A stretch of DNA of 64,000 nucleotides from Cepaea nemoralis (lineage: Eukaryota > Mollusca > Gastropoda > Stylommatophora > Helicidae). Within the stretch, counting starts at the first letter, position 1, and each line of letters begins with the position of its first letter. The notes below the pieces were generated by a model. That model was not told the DNA's origin and searched no databases. It saw only the letters and a list, made by a program, of their open reading frames with translations. Positions 44,591 through 56,284 of the stretch are shown here, piece by piece. The stretch is taken from positions 1-64,000 of the forward strand of contig JACEFZ010028297.1 of NCBI GenBank assembly GCA_014155875.1, given 5' to 3'. The position numbers and the translations under genes were made by a program.

Positions 44591-44756
44591 ATATATCGTA
44601 CACCCCAAGACTTTTTCATTTTCTGTAGATATTCAGTTAATTAATTTCAATGAAAATTATTTGCACTTGTAACATTATACTTAATAAATAACTCCGTTCG
44701 TTAAACGTACAGAAAACGCTCCGGCCTTGATCTGTTCATGTATGTCGTATCCACAG

Positions 44757-44881
44757 TGAGGTTTATCCAGCGAATAATGCGGCTGTTCACCCGGCTGGAG
44801 GTGCGGGTCCTTATCCGCCCCAACAAAGCACCGGGGTCAAAACTGGATTCGCGAATCCAGCAGGTACAGATCATACTGGAG
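44757..44881 (+). CDS. SSUH2: SSUH2-like gene, exon A (Pro/Gly-rich N-terminal region)
   Basis: Acceptor TATCCACAG before 44757 and donor GTAAGA at 44882. From the second base the exon reads EVYPANNAAVHPAGGAGPYP, PQQSTG and a GFANPAG stretch, a low-complexity Pro/Gly/Ala segment expected for the disordered N-terminus. It ends in phase 1, which fits exon B. The link to the gene rests on phase, strand and composition, since the segment itself is poorly conserved. It could belong to another gene. The incoming phase is 2 if the acceptor is right, so an upstream exon is required; I did not find it. Confidence 0.62.
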
Positions 44882-44937
44882 GTAAGAACTTTCACAGTTT
44901 GTGTCTGAAATATATCATTGTATAGTACCACAGTAGA

Positions 44938-44961
44938 GGTGGTGGTGGTGGCGGCAGCAGC

Positions 44962-45022
<61 letters not shown>

Positions 45023-45207
45023 ATAGTAGTAAGGTAGTAGTAGTAGAAGTAGGTAAGTAGTAGTTGTTGTTGTTGTTGTTGTTTGTAGGTAAGGAAGTAG
45101 TAAGTAGTAGGAGTAGTAGTAGTAAGTAGTAGTAGTAAGTAGTAGTAGTAGTAAGTAGTAGTAGTGAGTAGTAGTAGTAAGTAAGTTGCTGTTTGTTGTA
45201 TAGTAGT

Positions 45208-45271
<64 letters not shown>

Positions 45272-45322
45272 TGCTGTTGTTGTTGTAGTAGTAGTAGCAG
45301 CAGCAGCAGTAGTAGTAGCAGT

Positions 45323-45417
<95 letters not shown>

Positions 45418-45515
45418 CAGCAATTGTTGTTGTTGTTGTTATTATTGTTGTTGTTGTTGTTGTTGCTGCTGCTGCTGCTGTTGTTGTTGTTGTTGTTGTT
45501 GTTTTTGTAATACAC
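44938..45515. repeat. (TAG)n and (TTG)n microsatellite
   Basis: Long TAG blocks interspersed with TTG and CAG blocks in the first visible intron. Leu, Tyr, Thr or Val runs in the frames are meaningless. Confidence 0.97.
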
Positions 45516-45519
45516 TACA

Positions 45520-48500
45520 ATAACCACCTCAACAGTAACCACAACCCCCATCACCGCAGTAACCACCACCATTACCACAGTACCAACAATCACAGTAACA
45601 ACCACCATCACCACAATAACCATCAGAGTAGCCACCACCACAATAACCACCATCATAAAAACCACCACCACAATAATTACTACCATCACAGTAACAACCA
45701 CAACCCACAATAACCACCACCACAGTAACCACCACGATCACCACAGTACCCACCATCACATTATCCACCACTACCATCACCACAGTACCCACTATCACAG
45801 TAACCACTACCATTCACCATAGAACCCACTATCACAGTAACCACAACCATCACCACAGTAACCACTATCACAGTAACCACCACCATCACCACAGTACTCA
45901 CTATCACAGTAACCACCACCATCACCACAGTACCCACTATCACAGTAACCACCACCATCACCACAGTACCCACTATCACAGTAACCACCACCATCACCAC
46001 AGTACCCACTATCACAGTAACCACCATCATCACCACAGTACCCACTATCACAGTAACCACCACCATCACCACAGTACTCACTATCACAGTAACCACCACC
46101 ACCATCACCACAGTACCCACTATCACAGTAACCACCACCATCACCACAGTACCCACTATCACAGTAACCACCACCATCACCACAGTACTCACTATAACAG
46201 TAACCACCACCACCATCACCACAGTACCAACTATTACAGTAACCAGCACCATCACCACAGTACTCACTATCAGAGTAACCACCACCATCACCACAGTACC
46301 CACTATCACAGTAACCACCACCACCATCAACACAGTACTCACTATCACAGTAACCACCACCATCACCACAGTACCCACTATCACAGTAACCACCACCCTC
46401 ACCACAGTACCAATATTCCCGTAACCCCACCACCCACCACAGTACTCACTATCACAGTAAAAACCACCCTCACCACAGGAAACCCCCTTCACAGTAAACC
46501 CCCACCATCACCACGTACCCCCTTCACAGTAACCACCACCATCATCACAGTACTCACTATCACAATAACCAAACCCCCATCAGAATAGTACCTGCTATCA
46601 CAAACCCCCCCACCATCACCACCCCGTACTCACTACAGATTTAAACCCCCACCACATCATCACAGTACCCACTATCACAGTAACCACCACCATCAACCCT
46701 TTCTAAAATATCAGAGTAACCACCACCCCCATCACCACAGTACCAACTATTACAGTAACCCCCCCCATCACCACAGTACTCACTATCAGGTAACCACCCC
46801 CTAAACCCCGTAAACCCCCTACACGTAACCACCACCATCACCAAAAGTACTCACTATCACAGTAACCCCCACCATCACCACAGTACCCCCTATCACATTT
46901 AAAAACACCAATCAACACGACCCCTATCACATTAAAACCCCCACATCCACCACAGTACTCACTATCAAAAAACCACCACAAACAGAATAGTACAAAGCTA
47001 TCACAGTAACCCCCACCATCACCACAGTTTCCCCTATCACAATAACCCCACCATCAAAAACAGTCCCATATCAAATAACCACCACCATCCCCCCGTACTC
47101 ACTATCACAATAACCACCACCATTGGAAAAATACATGTATCACAGTAACCACCCCATCCCAAATTTCCCACTATCCCATTTTTCCCCCACTCCAAAACAG
47201 TCCCACTATCACCAAAAACCACCACCATACCACAGTACTCACTTCACAATTAAACCCCCCCCCAAATTTTTTACCCTATCAAGTAACCACAATTTTTTAA
47301 AATACCCCCTATCAAATAAACCACCACCATCACACAGTACCCACTATCACAGTAACCACCACCATAACCACAGTACCCACTATCACAGTAACCACCACCA
47401 TCACCACAGTACTCACTATCACAATAACCACCACCATCAGAATAGTACATGCTATCACAGTAACCACCACCATCACCACAGTACCCACTATCACAATAAC
47501 CACCACCATCAACACAGTACCCACTATCACAATAACCACCACCATCAACACAGTACCCACTATTACAATAACCACCACCATCAACACAGTACCCACTATC
47601 ACAGTAACCGCCACCATCACCACAGTACTCACTATCAAAATAACCACCACCATCAGAATAGTACATGCTATCATAGTAACCACCACCATCACCACAGTAC
47701 CCACTATCACAATAACCACCACCATCAACACAGTACCCACTATCACAATAACCACCACCATCACCACAGTACTCACTATCACAATAACCACCACCATCAG
47801 AATAGTACATGCTATCACAGTAACCACCACCATCACCACAGTACCCACTATCACAATAACCACTACCATCAACACAGTACCCACTATCACAGTAACCCCC
47901 ACCTTCACCACAGTACCCACTATCACAATAACCACCACCATCAACACAGTACCAACTATCACAGTAACCAGCACCATCACCACAGTACTCACTATCACAA
48001 TAACCACCACCATCAGAATAGTACATGCTATTACAGTAACCACCACCATCACCACGGTACTCACTATCACAATAACCACCACCATCAACACAGTACCCAC
48101 TATCACAGTAACCACCACCATAACCACAGTACTCACTATCACAATAACCACCACCATCAACACAGTACCAACTATTACAGTAACCACCACCATCACCACA
48201 GTACTCACTATCAGAGTAACCACCACCATAACCACAGTACTCACGATCACAGTAACCACCACCATCACCACAGTACCCTCTATCACAGTAACCACCACTA
48301 TAACCACAGTACCCACAATCACATTAACCACCACCATCACCACAATAACCATCACAGTAGCCACAACCATAATAACCATCACAGTAGCCACCACCACAAT
48401 AACCACCATTAAAATAACCACCACCACAACAACCACCACCATTGTAACTACCATCACAGTAACAACTACCACCCACAATAACCGCCACCACAGTAATAAC

Positions 48501-48780
48501 CACCACAATAACCCCCCCCCCACACACACACACACACACATACACACACACACACTAACCACCACCACCATAGTAACCATCATTACAGTACTCATCACCA
48601 CCCACAATAACCACCACCATAGTAACCACCACCACAATAACCACCACTATAGTAACCACCACCACAATAACCACCACCACAGTAACCACCACCACAATAA
48701 CCTCCATCACAATAACCACAACCATCACAATAACCACCATCAAAATAACCACCACCACACACCGACCACTACTCAAACAA
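45520..48780. repeat. 36-bp minisatellite, about 3.2 kb
   Basis: The basic unit is ACCACCACCATCACCACAGT plus ACCCACTATCACAGTA, with many variants of 33-36 bp. Being a multiple of three and free of stops, it is open in frames of both strands for over 400 codons. The edges (45520-45800 and 48300-48780) break down to shorter CCACCACAATAA units. The block 46430-47330 looks corrupted. Confidence 0.97.
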
Positions 48781-48802
48781 TTACTAACTCTATCCCCTGC
48801 AA

Positions 48803-48971
48803 CAGTGGTTCTCAACCTTTTTGGCCTGTGCCCCCCTTTACCATATTTTCAGAACTTCATCCCCCCCCCCCCCCTTTTCGTATTTCCTACCTAAATATTT
48901 GGTCCGTGCCCCCCTTCACCATATTTTCAGAATATCATTCCGAACTTTTTGTATTTCCTACCTAAAAGTCT

Positions 48972-49005
<34 letters not shown>

Positions 49006-49275
49006 CTGCTACACAGCACAGTATACTTAATTGAAGCACATACTAAAACAAGTCTAGACGTCCACATAAAATGTGATTTGTAGGTCTACTTACTTTCTAA
49101 AATGAATTTTAGAAGGGTGAGACGTACAGAACCGTAAAGTATGAAGGAAAAAACAATAACAAGTAATCGGTTCTTGTATTAACGCGATCTTGAAATAATC
49201 TTCATTCCCCCCCCCCCCCCTGGAAACCCTAAAATTCCCCTCTGGGGGGAATTCCCCACCGGCTGAGAACCAATG
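48803..49275 (+). mobile_element. hAT-type MITE, copy 4
   Basis: Ends are CAGTGGTTCTCAACC and GGCTGAGAACCAATG, with 8-bp duplication CCCTGCAA/CCCTACAA (one mismatch). Longer than the other copies through an internal duplication (second GCCCCCCTTCACCATATTTT at 48908) and several C runs. Confidence 0.9.
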
Positions 49276-49283
49276 CCCTACAA

Positions 49284-50450
49284 CGACGCTATCACGACTG
49301 CTACCACCACCTCGCTGTTCCTTCTACCACTAAACTAGAGCTATAATTTATTTCCTGTAATGAAACAACTCATGAGGAAGCAGTACGAGAAATCAACAGG
49401 AAACAGAAGTCTGTAAGTGCAGTCGATGATTCACGAAGTGAGCTGAACACGGATGTTTTCCCCTTTGTTGTATTTGGAGCGATCTTGCACAGCATGCTGG
49501 GTAAAAATAGAAACTGTTCACAAACACAATCGTTTAGTGTCTCCTCGAATATCTGCTTCGTACTGCTACTTCTATGAAAGCCAATCAATACTTATGAATT
49601 TGCTTATGAGCTTTCTTTCTTAGTGGCCTCAAAGAGTTCCCATATTATTAAATTCACAATGGGGAGCATTTTCTGTGATATTCACTGGCACAAGAACGAA
49701 GCATTATGGGGTGAGGCTTTGCCGTGAAGTTGGACTGCAACTAATTATTTCACAATTCGACAAGACGAATGTTGAGAGCCCAACATGAATTTTTCTCTGG
49801 GCATACGGGTATGCGAGGATATAAACAGACTGATAAATTTGGCTGCTTCTTCTTCTTCTTTTAGTGGGGAACTAGTTTATGACAGCATCGGCTTTGACAG
49901 AAGTCAATCCTCCTTTTTTCGATACTATATGACACGGGCCGAAGCCTCTCTGGGACCGAGTAGAAAATGCAGCAGAACAACAGAGAATCCACGCATGAAG
50001 AGGTTTTTTCATTGGGGAGTCAGCGGACGACACTGAACGCATAAGGAAAAGTTCGAGCGGAGTTGAATCAGACTACCAATTGTACCATCAGCATGGGAAT
50101 TCTTCGCTGGCTACCGAAGCAGGGAACGGGGCATGTGTAGAATGACCAGAGCGCAGTGATGTCGATTGTTGAACTCATACTCATGACCGCTCACTGCAAC
50201 AGCATCGCATCGACTTACAGGTGGTTTGTGGTTGGCTGGCTGGTTAGTTGATTCCACTGGATGACTGAGTTTGATTGAGATCGTAAGCAATGGGGGTTAA
50301 TATCGTTTTGGCCCGAAAAGGACTTGCATCAATTGAAGAGGTTGTTTAGCTGGCTTCACTGCCGACCTTGTACCGAAGCACTCACACCACGGGAAATGTA
50401 GCTGCAAAGCTCCCCTCTCCCATCTTTAATCTCAGAAACGACTGGATGTG
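49284..50450. other. no recognisable feature (intron)
   Basis: About 1.2 kb of the SSUH2-like intron without motif or repeat that I can match. Confidence 0.5.
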
Positions 50451-50454
50451 AGAT

Positions 50455-50885
50455 ACTCATCATCATCATCAAGTGCCCGGCCAGCTGGCGTAGGCTTTCA
50501 TGACTCTCCACAGAATTCAGTCTTTGGTGTTCTAGATCAACTCTGCTGATGATATTCCTCCATGCCACCGTCTCAATCCATCCAGCATCATTTGTCTTGG
50601 TCTGCCTCTGCCTCTTTTTCCCTTAATTTTTCCAGCTGTCACGATGTTCTCCAATGTCTCTCTTCTCATCACACGACCAAAGAAAGCTGTTCGCCTCTTT
50701 CTTATTGGTGTATATAGTGTTCTAATTTCATTAGGTATTTCAGGCAGTCGTTGTTAGTTACTCTGGCAGTCCAAGAAATTCGCAACATTCGTCTCAAAAA
50801 CCACATTTCTGTTGCTTCTAAGTTCATCCTAATTTGTTCATTTACATTCTAAAATTCACAGTAAGATACTAGTGTTAAAATATTA
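50455..50885 (-). pseudogene. RTE-like LINE C-terminal tail and 3' end
   Basis: The minus strand starts LEATEMWFLRRMLRISWTAR, continues through broken frames with a GGMEEYHQQS-like segment, and ends in a (ATG)n tail at 50457-50471. Confidence 0.8.
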
Positions 50886-51007
50886 CATCTGCGGAAAAGC
50901 ACAGCGATCCTTGAAACTTTAGTCAGACTTGAGACCCCCACCCGATCCTTGTGACCTCAGCGACCTCACCAAGGGTCAAGTAAAAAAAAAAAACACACAC
51001 ACACATT

Positions 51008-51220
51008 AGAGGCCAGCATGGCTGAATGGATACGAGCGCTAGCTGTTAAACTTCCGGCGTGTTGATGTCGAGGTAGCGGGTTCAATCCCTACACCTGTCA
51101 GTTAGACTAAAATATTGACTTCTCGTCCTTGACTTAGGGACGCAAATTACAAGTATCTCAGAAGTCTGAGTGGGTTTACCTGAAGACGAGGGACATTGAT
51201 AATAGGGAAAGCTATCGCAC
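51008..51220 (+). repeat. SINE family 5, plus strand
   Basis: tRNA-like head AGCATGGCTGAATGGATACG (box A), GCGGGTTCAATCCC (box B), body AAATTACAAGTATCTCAGAA. Sister copies are at 62865 and 24160. Confidence 0.88.
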
Positions 51221-51344
51221 ACACAAACACAAAACACTCCAGGGTGAACTAAGCTGGAGTACAAAGCCAGCGAACGAAAGATAAAACGTAAAATACTACT
51301 GTACACACCTGGAGACAATTGGCTATATCCTGCTAGCCTCTTAT

Positions 51345-51356
51345 TCTTATAGACCT
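51345..51356. other. target-site duplication of 51357 insertion
   Basis: TCTTATAGACCT is repeated exactly at 51985-51996. Confidence 0.75.
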
Positions 51357-51984
51357 CTGAAAGATGTGTCAATCGCAGAGCACGTGCTCCGTAGCTCCGG
51401 CGACGATTCCCGTGTTGAATTAATTCCATAAGCAAAGTTTGGATATTGCAGGAAATAAACGGTCGCCCTAGCATTGCCTGCTTGCTAGGGAAGAGGCAGG
51501 GGATGTCCCGCAGGAGTCCATACGCCTGGTGCCGCCCCGCACGCCTGCCAGATGTCCAACGTTCACGACCAATTTACCCATGGCCATCCAGTTCCTCAGC
51601 ACGCTGGTCCACCTTGAACTTGGGGGTTTATATTTGGAGTTTTCCGTCTCCTAGATGGACTGCTGTCCAAAGCTAACAGGTTCCACCTACCCTCTGCATG
51701 ACAAAGCAGATGTGGTTGCGACCTTGTGGGAGCATGTGTACACCTCGGAGGGGCAAATGGATCACCATGGTCTGGCAAGAATGCGACAGCGAGGGGTGAC
51801 TAGGGTATCTGGCCGACGATCAACGCTCAGAGGAAATGCGAGACGGACATATAATCAGATTGCAACTGGTACTATTAGTGTTGGAACTCTTGCTGCTGAG
51901 TTGGCTGCTGAGGATGGGGACGGAGCGCTTATGGGAATGCCCCGAATGCTGTGATGTCGGTTCCTAAATCAATCAATCAATCAA
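51357..51984 (+). mobile_element. 628-bp retroposed insertion with (AATC)n tail
   Basis: It is bounded by an exact 12-bp duplication and ends in AATCAATCAATCAATC, so it inserted by target-primed reverse transcription in + orientation. The sequence is GC-richer than its surroundings and contains a 99-codon frame (51655-51951) with a THAAELAAEDG-like end but no motif I recognise. It is likely the 3' end of a LINE or a long SINE. Confidence 0.72.
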
Positions 51985-52029
51985 TCTTATAGACCTATAC
52001 TAGACACTCGAGAGGTCATGCGGGCAAAA

Positions 52030-52115
52030 TCACAACGGTAACCTTTATTTCGCTTGATATTTTAAGGCACCCATTTAGAGACTAGGTCGACCTGAAAGCC
52101 CAGGTAAATATTAAC
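52030..52115 (-). repeat. SINE family 1 fragment, minus strand
   Basis: AGGTCGACCTGAAAGCCCAG with the upstream TTTAAGGCACCCATTT matches the inverse of the family-1 body. Confidence 0.6.
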
Positions 52116-52119
52116 AGAA

Positions 52120-52480
52120 TCAGTACCCAAAAAAAAAGGTTCGGACCAAACAAAAATGGATGGCGGAAAATGTGAAGTAGGGGTGTGTCACAGTTATGAC
52201 TTAAAAGTTATTAATATGGTAGCAGACAGTATTATAACGCAATGACAATATTTTGGGCGCTGATGCAAGAAGCCGCTTAATACGATTAACCCTAATCTCC
52301 CCACACCATCTTGGTGTGTTTTCGAATGCATGACCATGGAGGCGGCAGGCAAGTTTGCTAGTTACTGTGCCACCTGCCATACACATAAAATATGAATTGT
52401 GGCGTCCGTGTGCGGATGTTTATTTTACTTTGGTTTTGGTAACGGATCACTATTGTTTCACACGTATCTCAATACACATT
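52120..52480. other. intronic sequence with a shared block
   Basis: ATAATGGATGGCGGAAAATG-type block at about 52150-52215 recurs at 56500-56575 (GTGTGTCACAGTTATGACTT in both). Nature unknown. Confidence 0.55.
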
Positions 52481-52489
52481 AATAAATGT

Positions 52490-52995
52490 ATTTATACATG
52501 CGTAAAATCAACATATGCGAGATGAGATGTTTGAGAAGAGCTGACAACTTAATTTTCCGAGACCGAGTAAAAAATAATGTAATCAGAAAGACTGCTGGAT
52601 CAGCACCTTGTGCCACAAATATTGACAGGCAGAAGATTAGTTGGTTCGACCGTCTCGTTAGAATCCAATACCATCTGTTACCAAAACTCATCATCATCAT
52701 GTGCTCTGCCGATAAGCGTGGGCCGTCACGTTTCGCCATCTTACACGATCAGAAGAGTCGTGGATCAGCTCCGTGTTCTTGTCTCTACCATTCCATATGT
52801 CAAAGTCATCTAAATATTTACTTCTCTGTCTTCCCCTTGTTCTTTTCCCCTCAATCTGGTCAGTTGTCACCAAGTTTTCTCGTTTATTTCTTCCCATAAC
52901 GTGTCCAAAAATTTGGCGCTTCACAAAAGAAGATCTGATACAAGAGGAAGGGGCGTGAGAAGAAAATGAATAGATGAAATCAAAGATATTGTACA
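52490..52995 (+). pseudogene. LINE C-terminal fragment (WFGHLVR family), split
   Basis: The + strand reads MRCLRRADNLIFRDRVK, then ISWFDRLVRIQYHLLPKL up to 52688, and resumes at 52915 with an RRSDT-like Arg-rich segment and IDEIKDIVQ. It is the sister of 3735-4081. It is interrupted by an RTE 3' end (52689-52914) and then by a SINE at 52996. Confidence 0.78.
52689..52914 (-). pseudogene. RTE-like LINE 3' end nested in another LINE
   Basis: The minus frame reads FGHVMGRNKRENLVTTDQIE, then KRTRGRQRSKYLDDF and DRVRWRNVTAHAYRQST, followed by an ATGATGATG tail at 52689-52700. It splits the frame of the 52490 LINE. Confidence 0.85.
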
Positions 52996-53209
52996 GGGAG
53001 TCTCCGTGGCGAAGTGGCCAAGCCGTTTGACTCGGGCTCGGAAGATTGTGGGTTCGATCCCGGGTCGCGTCCTTCGGTTCACGAGTTAAATTTTTTCGGA
53101 GACTCCTGTGGGTCGTCACTAGAGCTACGAAGTTCGTGCTTTGCGCGACGCTTTCCGCGCTGCGGAAAGAGACCGAGGCATATGGGATAAAACCCGGTAA
53201 GCGACTTTT
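52996..53209 (+). repeat. SINE family 2, complete, with 14-bp target duplication
   Basis: The exact duplication AAAGATATTGTACA (52982-52995, 53210-53223) brackets 214 bp. tRNA-like head TCCGTGGCGAAGTGGCCAAG, box B GGGTTCGATCCC, body CTACGAAGTTCGTGCTTTGC and GAGACCGAGGCATATGGGAT. It is the reference copy for this family. Confidence 0.94.
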
Positions 53210-53223
53210 AAAGATATTGTACA

Positions 53224-54025
53224 ATCAAACAGGAAGACACTACCCTGTGCCACTCATAGTACGTTAACTATTTCTATCCTCCACGCTTGAAAACATAAAA
53301 GATGACGGTGATATCTCCATAAGTGCTCTAGTTCCCTCCCATAGATCACACAGTGCACCAACTCCGTAGCACCAAATACGCGTATACCACTATCACACAG
53401 TATCTAAATATTCCCTTGTGACTGTGACTGGGTGTTTTTGTGACTGGGTGTTTTAATTTTGAAAGGTAGCCAGGGTAGTGAGCTGTTTGAAAACGGTTTT
53501 CGAATTCATCCCACCGGAGGATTTTTTAGGGGCGTAACATGCACGAGGATCCTTAAATGTTTTTTTTTCCGCCCTTATCCGAGTAGTTTAGTCGCCCGAT
53601 AAATACTCAGGACAAGTTCATCGTTGGAGATGGAGGAGACATCTACCACACTATTCGTACTTTGTTTACACAATAAATCCAAACAGTCAACACCATTAAT
53701 AGAGGAGCGTCAGTATAGCCAGAGGCGGGCGTCGTTAACCTATGAGCCATTTCGCCGTGTGTTTAATTAACTTACATGGCTGCTTGAGACTGACAATAAA
53801 ACGTTAAATAATCGAATGTAAGGTCTAAATATGCACAAATGTTATCTTGAAAACAACGGACTTGGGGTTAAGAAATCGCGAGGCAAGTGTATGTTGTCAG
53901 ATAACACGTGACCTATTTTGATAAAAATTCCCCGAAGTGGTGCATAACACAGCATTACACAATCACTGGACGAGAAAAACAAACGAGGAGTAATATATCT
54001 TGAAACAAGAACATACATGAACACG
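53224..54025. other. no recognisable feature (intron)
   Basis: Starts with residual LINE sequence, then about 800 bp without motif. Confidence 0.45.
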
Positions 54026-54029
54026 CATA

Positions 54030-54370
54030 AATATAGGGAGCCGAGGTGATGCAGTGGTTAGCAGGCTTGTCGGCTTTATATTCAATGGTGGACTGGCCAG
54101 ACAGGCGGCTTGCCAGATGGCTAGTTGGCCCTGTGAGACCCTGTGAGACCCTGGTGAAGTTTTATCAATAAATATGTTTAGACCCAGTCGGCCACAGTGT
54201 GTAGTCATGTGTTCGAATCCCAATAGACGAGAGATTTTTCTTTGTAAAATTGACTTGTCACACTCCCCTCCATGTCGATCCAGCATAAAATGCGTACCAG
54301 GAAATGTTACGAGAAATAAAGGCTGTCGGTTTGATGTAGACCACATCACTCACTGAGTGTAGATTGATTA
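54030..54370 (+). repeat. SINE family 1, plus strand, with insertion in the head
   Basis: Head GCCGAGGTGATGCAGTGGTT is followed by an extra stretch at about 54080-54175 (with a tandem CCCTGTGAGA), then AGTCATGTGTTCGAATCCC (box B) and the body ending in GTAGACCACATCACTCACTG. Confidence 0.82.
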
Positions 54371-54529
54371 AAAAAATGTGAAGATTGTGCCATTGGGGTG
54401 TGAGGTGTCCAATCTTCACATATGCTCTACGCAAAATGGGACATGGTGACCAATTCCCTTCCTCACCGTATTTCCTTCTCAAACAACTTCCAGAACATTC
54501 TGAAAATTCAAAATAATGGTTTCCAATGG

Positions 54530-54620
54530 CTGAATTTGAATAACAAAGCCACAAACAATAGATCGCACGATTTATTTCCTAGCATATTTCGATGCATTTC
54601 GTCACGTACATGCTGCAAAA
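54530..54620. repeat. dispersed repeat with GCATATTTCG core
   Basis: It has ATCGCACGATTTATTTCC and AGCATATTTCGATGCATTTC, related to 35195-35310 and 58240-58345. Confidence 0.65.
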
Positions 54621-54703
54621 ATTACTGTTTGAATATGTGTTGTATATTTCAGCGTGAAGATTTATCCAATTAGTTCATGTTGTGCGATTTCTGCCTATGT
54701 ACC

Positions 54704-54779
54704 TGAGATATGCAGCGAAATATGCCAGTCAATCAATGATGCATCATTGATTGACTGGCATATTTCGCTGCATATCTCA
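54704..54779. repeat. 76-bp perfect palindrome
   Basis: Perfect two-fold symmetry with no spacer around 54741/54742; the centre is ATGATGCATCAT and the arms contain GCAGCGAAATATGCCAGTC. The arms resemble the dispersed GCGAAATATGCC repeat, so it may be two head-to-head copies. Confidence 0.97.
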
Positions 54780-54843
54780 ATCTATTGGTTGTGTCTTCGT
54801 TATTCAAATTCTGATAATGGCCTCCTTCCCAGATTATGATACT

Positions 54844-55255
54844 GTCAGGGGGGCTGAGTGGTCTCGCGGTATGGTGTCCGCCTCGAGTACTGGAGGTCCC
54901 GGGTTCAAGCCCCGGTGAGGACCGGGATTTTTTTCACGTGGACTTCTAGTAATAAAAATTTCCCTTGGTCTCTGGGTAGTGAGATCGGACGCCCGTGTGT
55001 ATTCTTGTGCACGTAAAATATCCCTTGGCAGTTGGAAATCGAAAAATAGTACCCTAACGGCGCTGCCCGGGCAAAATTTCGAGTTAAAAATCTACCCAAA
55101 GTATTTCAGGATCCTCGCGATGCTACTGAGTTCGTGCATTGAGCTGAGTTTCCCCAGACTCAGGTTTGAGTAAGGAGGAAAACGGAGCACTTATGGTGCC
55201 CCATATTTAAACCTGTGTGCCGTGATGTTGATCCAACACCTAAACTAAACTAAAC
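54844..55255 (+). repeat. SINE family 3, complete
   Basis: Duplication TTATGATACT (54834-54843, 55256-55265). Head GCTGAGTGGTCTCGCGGTAT (box A), GGGTTCAAGCCCC (box B), a body of about 330 bp and a (CTAAA)n tail. Confidence 0.93.
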
Positions 55256-55265
55256 TTATGATACT

Positions 55266-55490
55266 ATGTCGATGTCACGGCCATGCTTGCTGAAAAGTGT
55301 AATCTACCACATCTTGGAGATTTGAATCCGGCAGTAAAGCGCTCTAGCCAGCACTGCACTGCGATTCCACACACACAAAAACTAAAAACATATTCAATAG
55401 TAGAGAATACTGTCATTAAATACAGCGTGGCCTAAACTGCCAAGTGAGGCGTTGTGTTCTTTTCTTGCGTAAGATTAACAGTAACGTTAT
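55266..55490. other. no recognisable feature
   Basis: Short intronic stretch without match. Confidence 0.4.
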
Positions 55491-55494
55491 CCAA

Positions 55495-55805
55495 GTGTCC
55501 AATGTATAACACATAGTTAGCATTCTCTTGTGACTGCACAGGGGAGAATTGTTCAGTGTATAATAATTACTCTATAGCACTAATAGTGTTTTGAATACAG
55601 AAATGTAAGGACGTAAATGGCCCAGTGTATAACAAGTGATTAACATTCTATTGCAACTGCACAGGGGTGATTTGTCCAGTGTATAATAATTACTCTATAA
55701 CACTAATGCAATGTTAAGAATACAGAAATGTAAGTAAGTAAATGTCCCAATGTATAACAAATGGCTAAGCATTCTATTGTGACTGTGAGGGTAGATTAGT
55801 CCAGA
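55495..55805. repeat. about 125-bp tandem repeat, 2.5 units
   Basis: The units share CCAGTGTATAATAATTACTC and GAATACAGAAATGTAAG. Confidence 0.88.
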
Positions 55806-55944
55806 GAGTTCTTCTTATTTCGCTCTGTATCCCCCGATGGGACAGAGGCCTCAACCAACTGATTCCAAGCCATCTTATCTTTAGCTGTCGCATGTAGCTC
55901 CAACCATGGCCTCCCCTTATGATTTATTTCTGTGTATACTCTTA

Positions 55945-56280
55945 GTGTGTGTTAGGTCTTCGTATATTTTAGGTCTTCGTGTACTTTAGGTCTTCGTCAA
56001 TTTTAGGTCGTCGTGTACTTTAGGACTTCGTGTATTTTACGTCTTCGTGTATTTTAGGTGTTCATCTATTTTAGGTCTTCGTCTATTTTAGGTATTCGTC
56101 TATTTTAGGTCTTCATGTATTTTAGGTCTTCGTCTATTTTAGGTCTTGTCTATTTTAGGTCTTCGTTTATTTTAGGTCTTCGTCTATTTTAGGTCTTCGT
56201 GTAATTTAGATCGTCGTCTAGTTTAGGTCTTCGTCTATTTTAGGTCTTTGTCTATTTCAGGTCTTCGTGTATTTCTCTTG
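55945..56280. repeat. 19-bp minisatellite
   Basis: About 17 units of TTAGGTCTTCGTCTATTTT. Confidence 0.96.
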
Positions 56281-56284
56281 TCCT

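Noticed and set aside
44701..48637. Very long frames of 200-435 codons on both strands
   Set aside because: They arise from stop-free TAG and 36-bp tandem repeats inside an intron. Several frames are open at once and none has a start context or conserved domain.
52996..53080. A functional tRNA gene
   Set aside because: A and B boxes are present, but the sequence continues into a SINE body with a 14-bp duplication and the cloverleaf is not maintained. The same holds for the other four SINE families.
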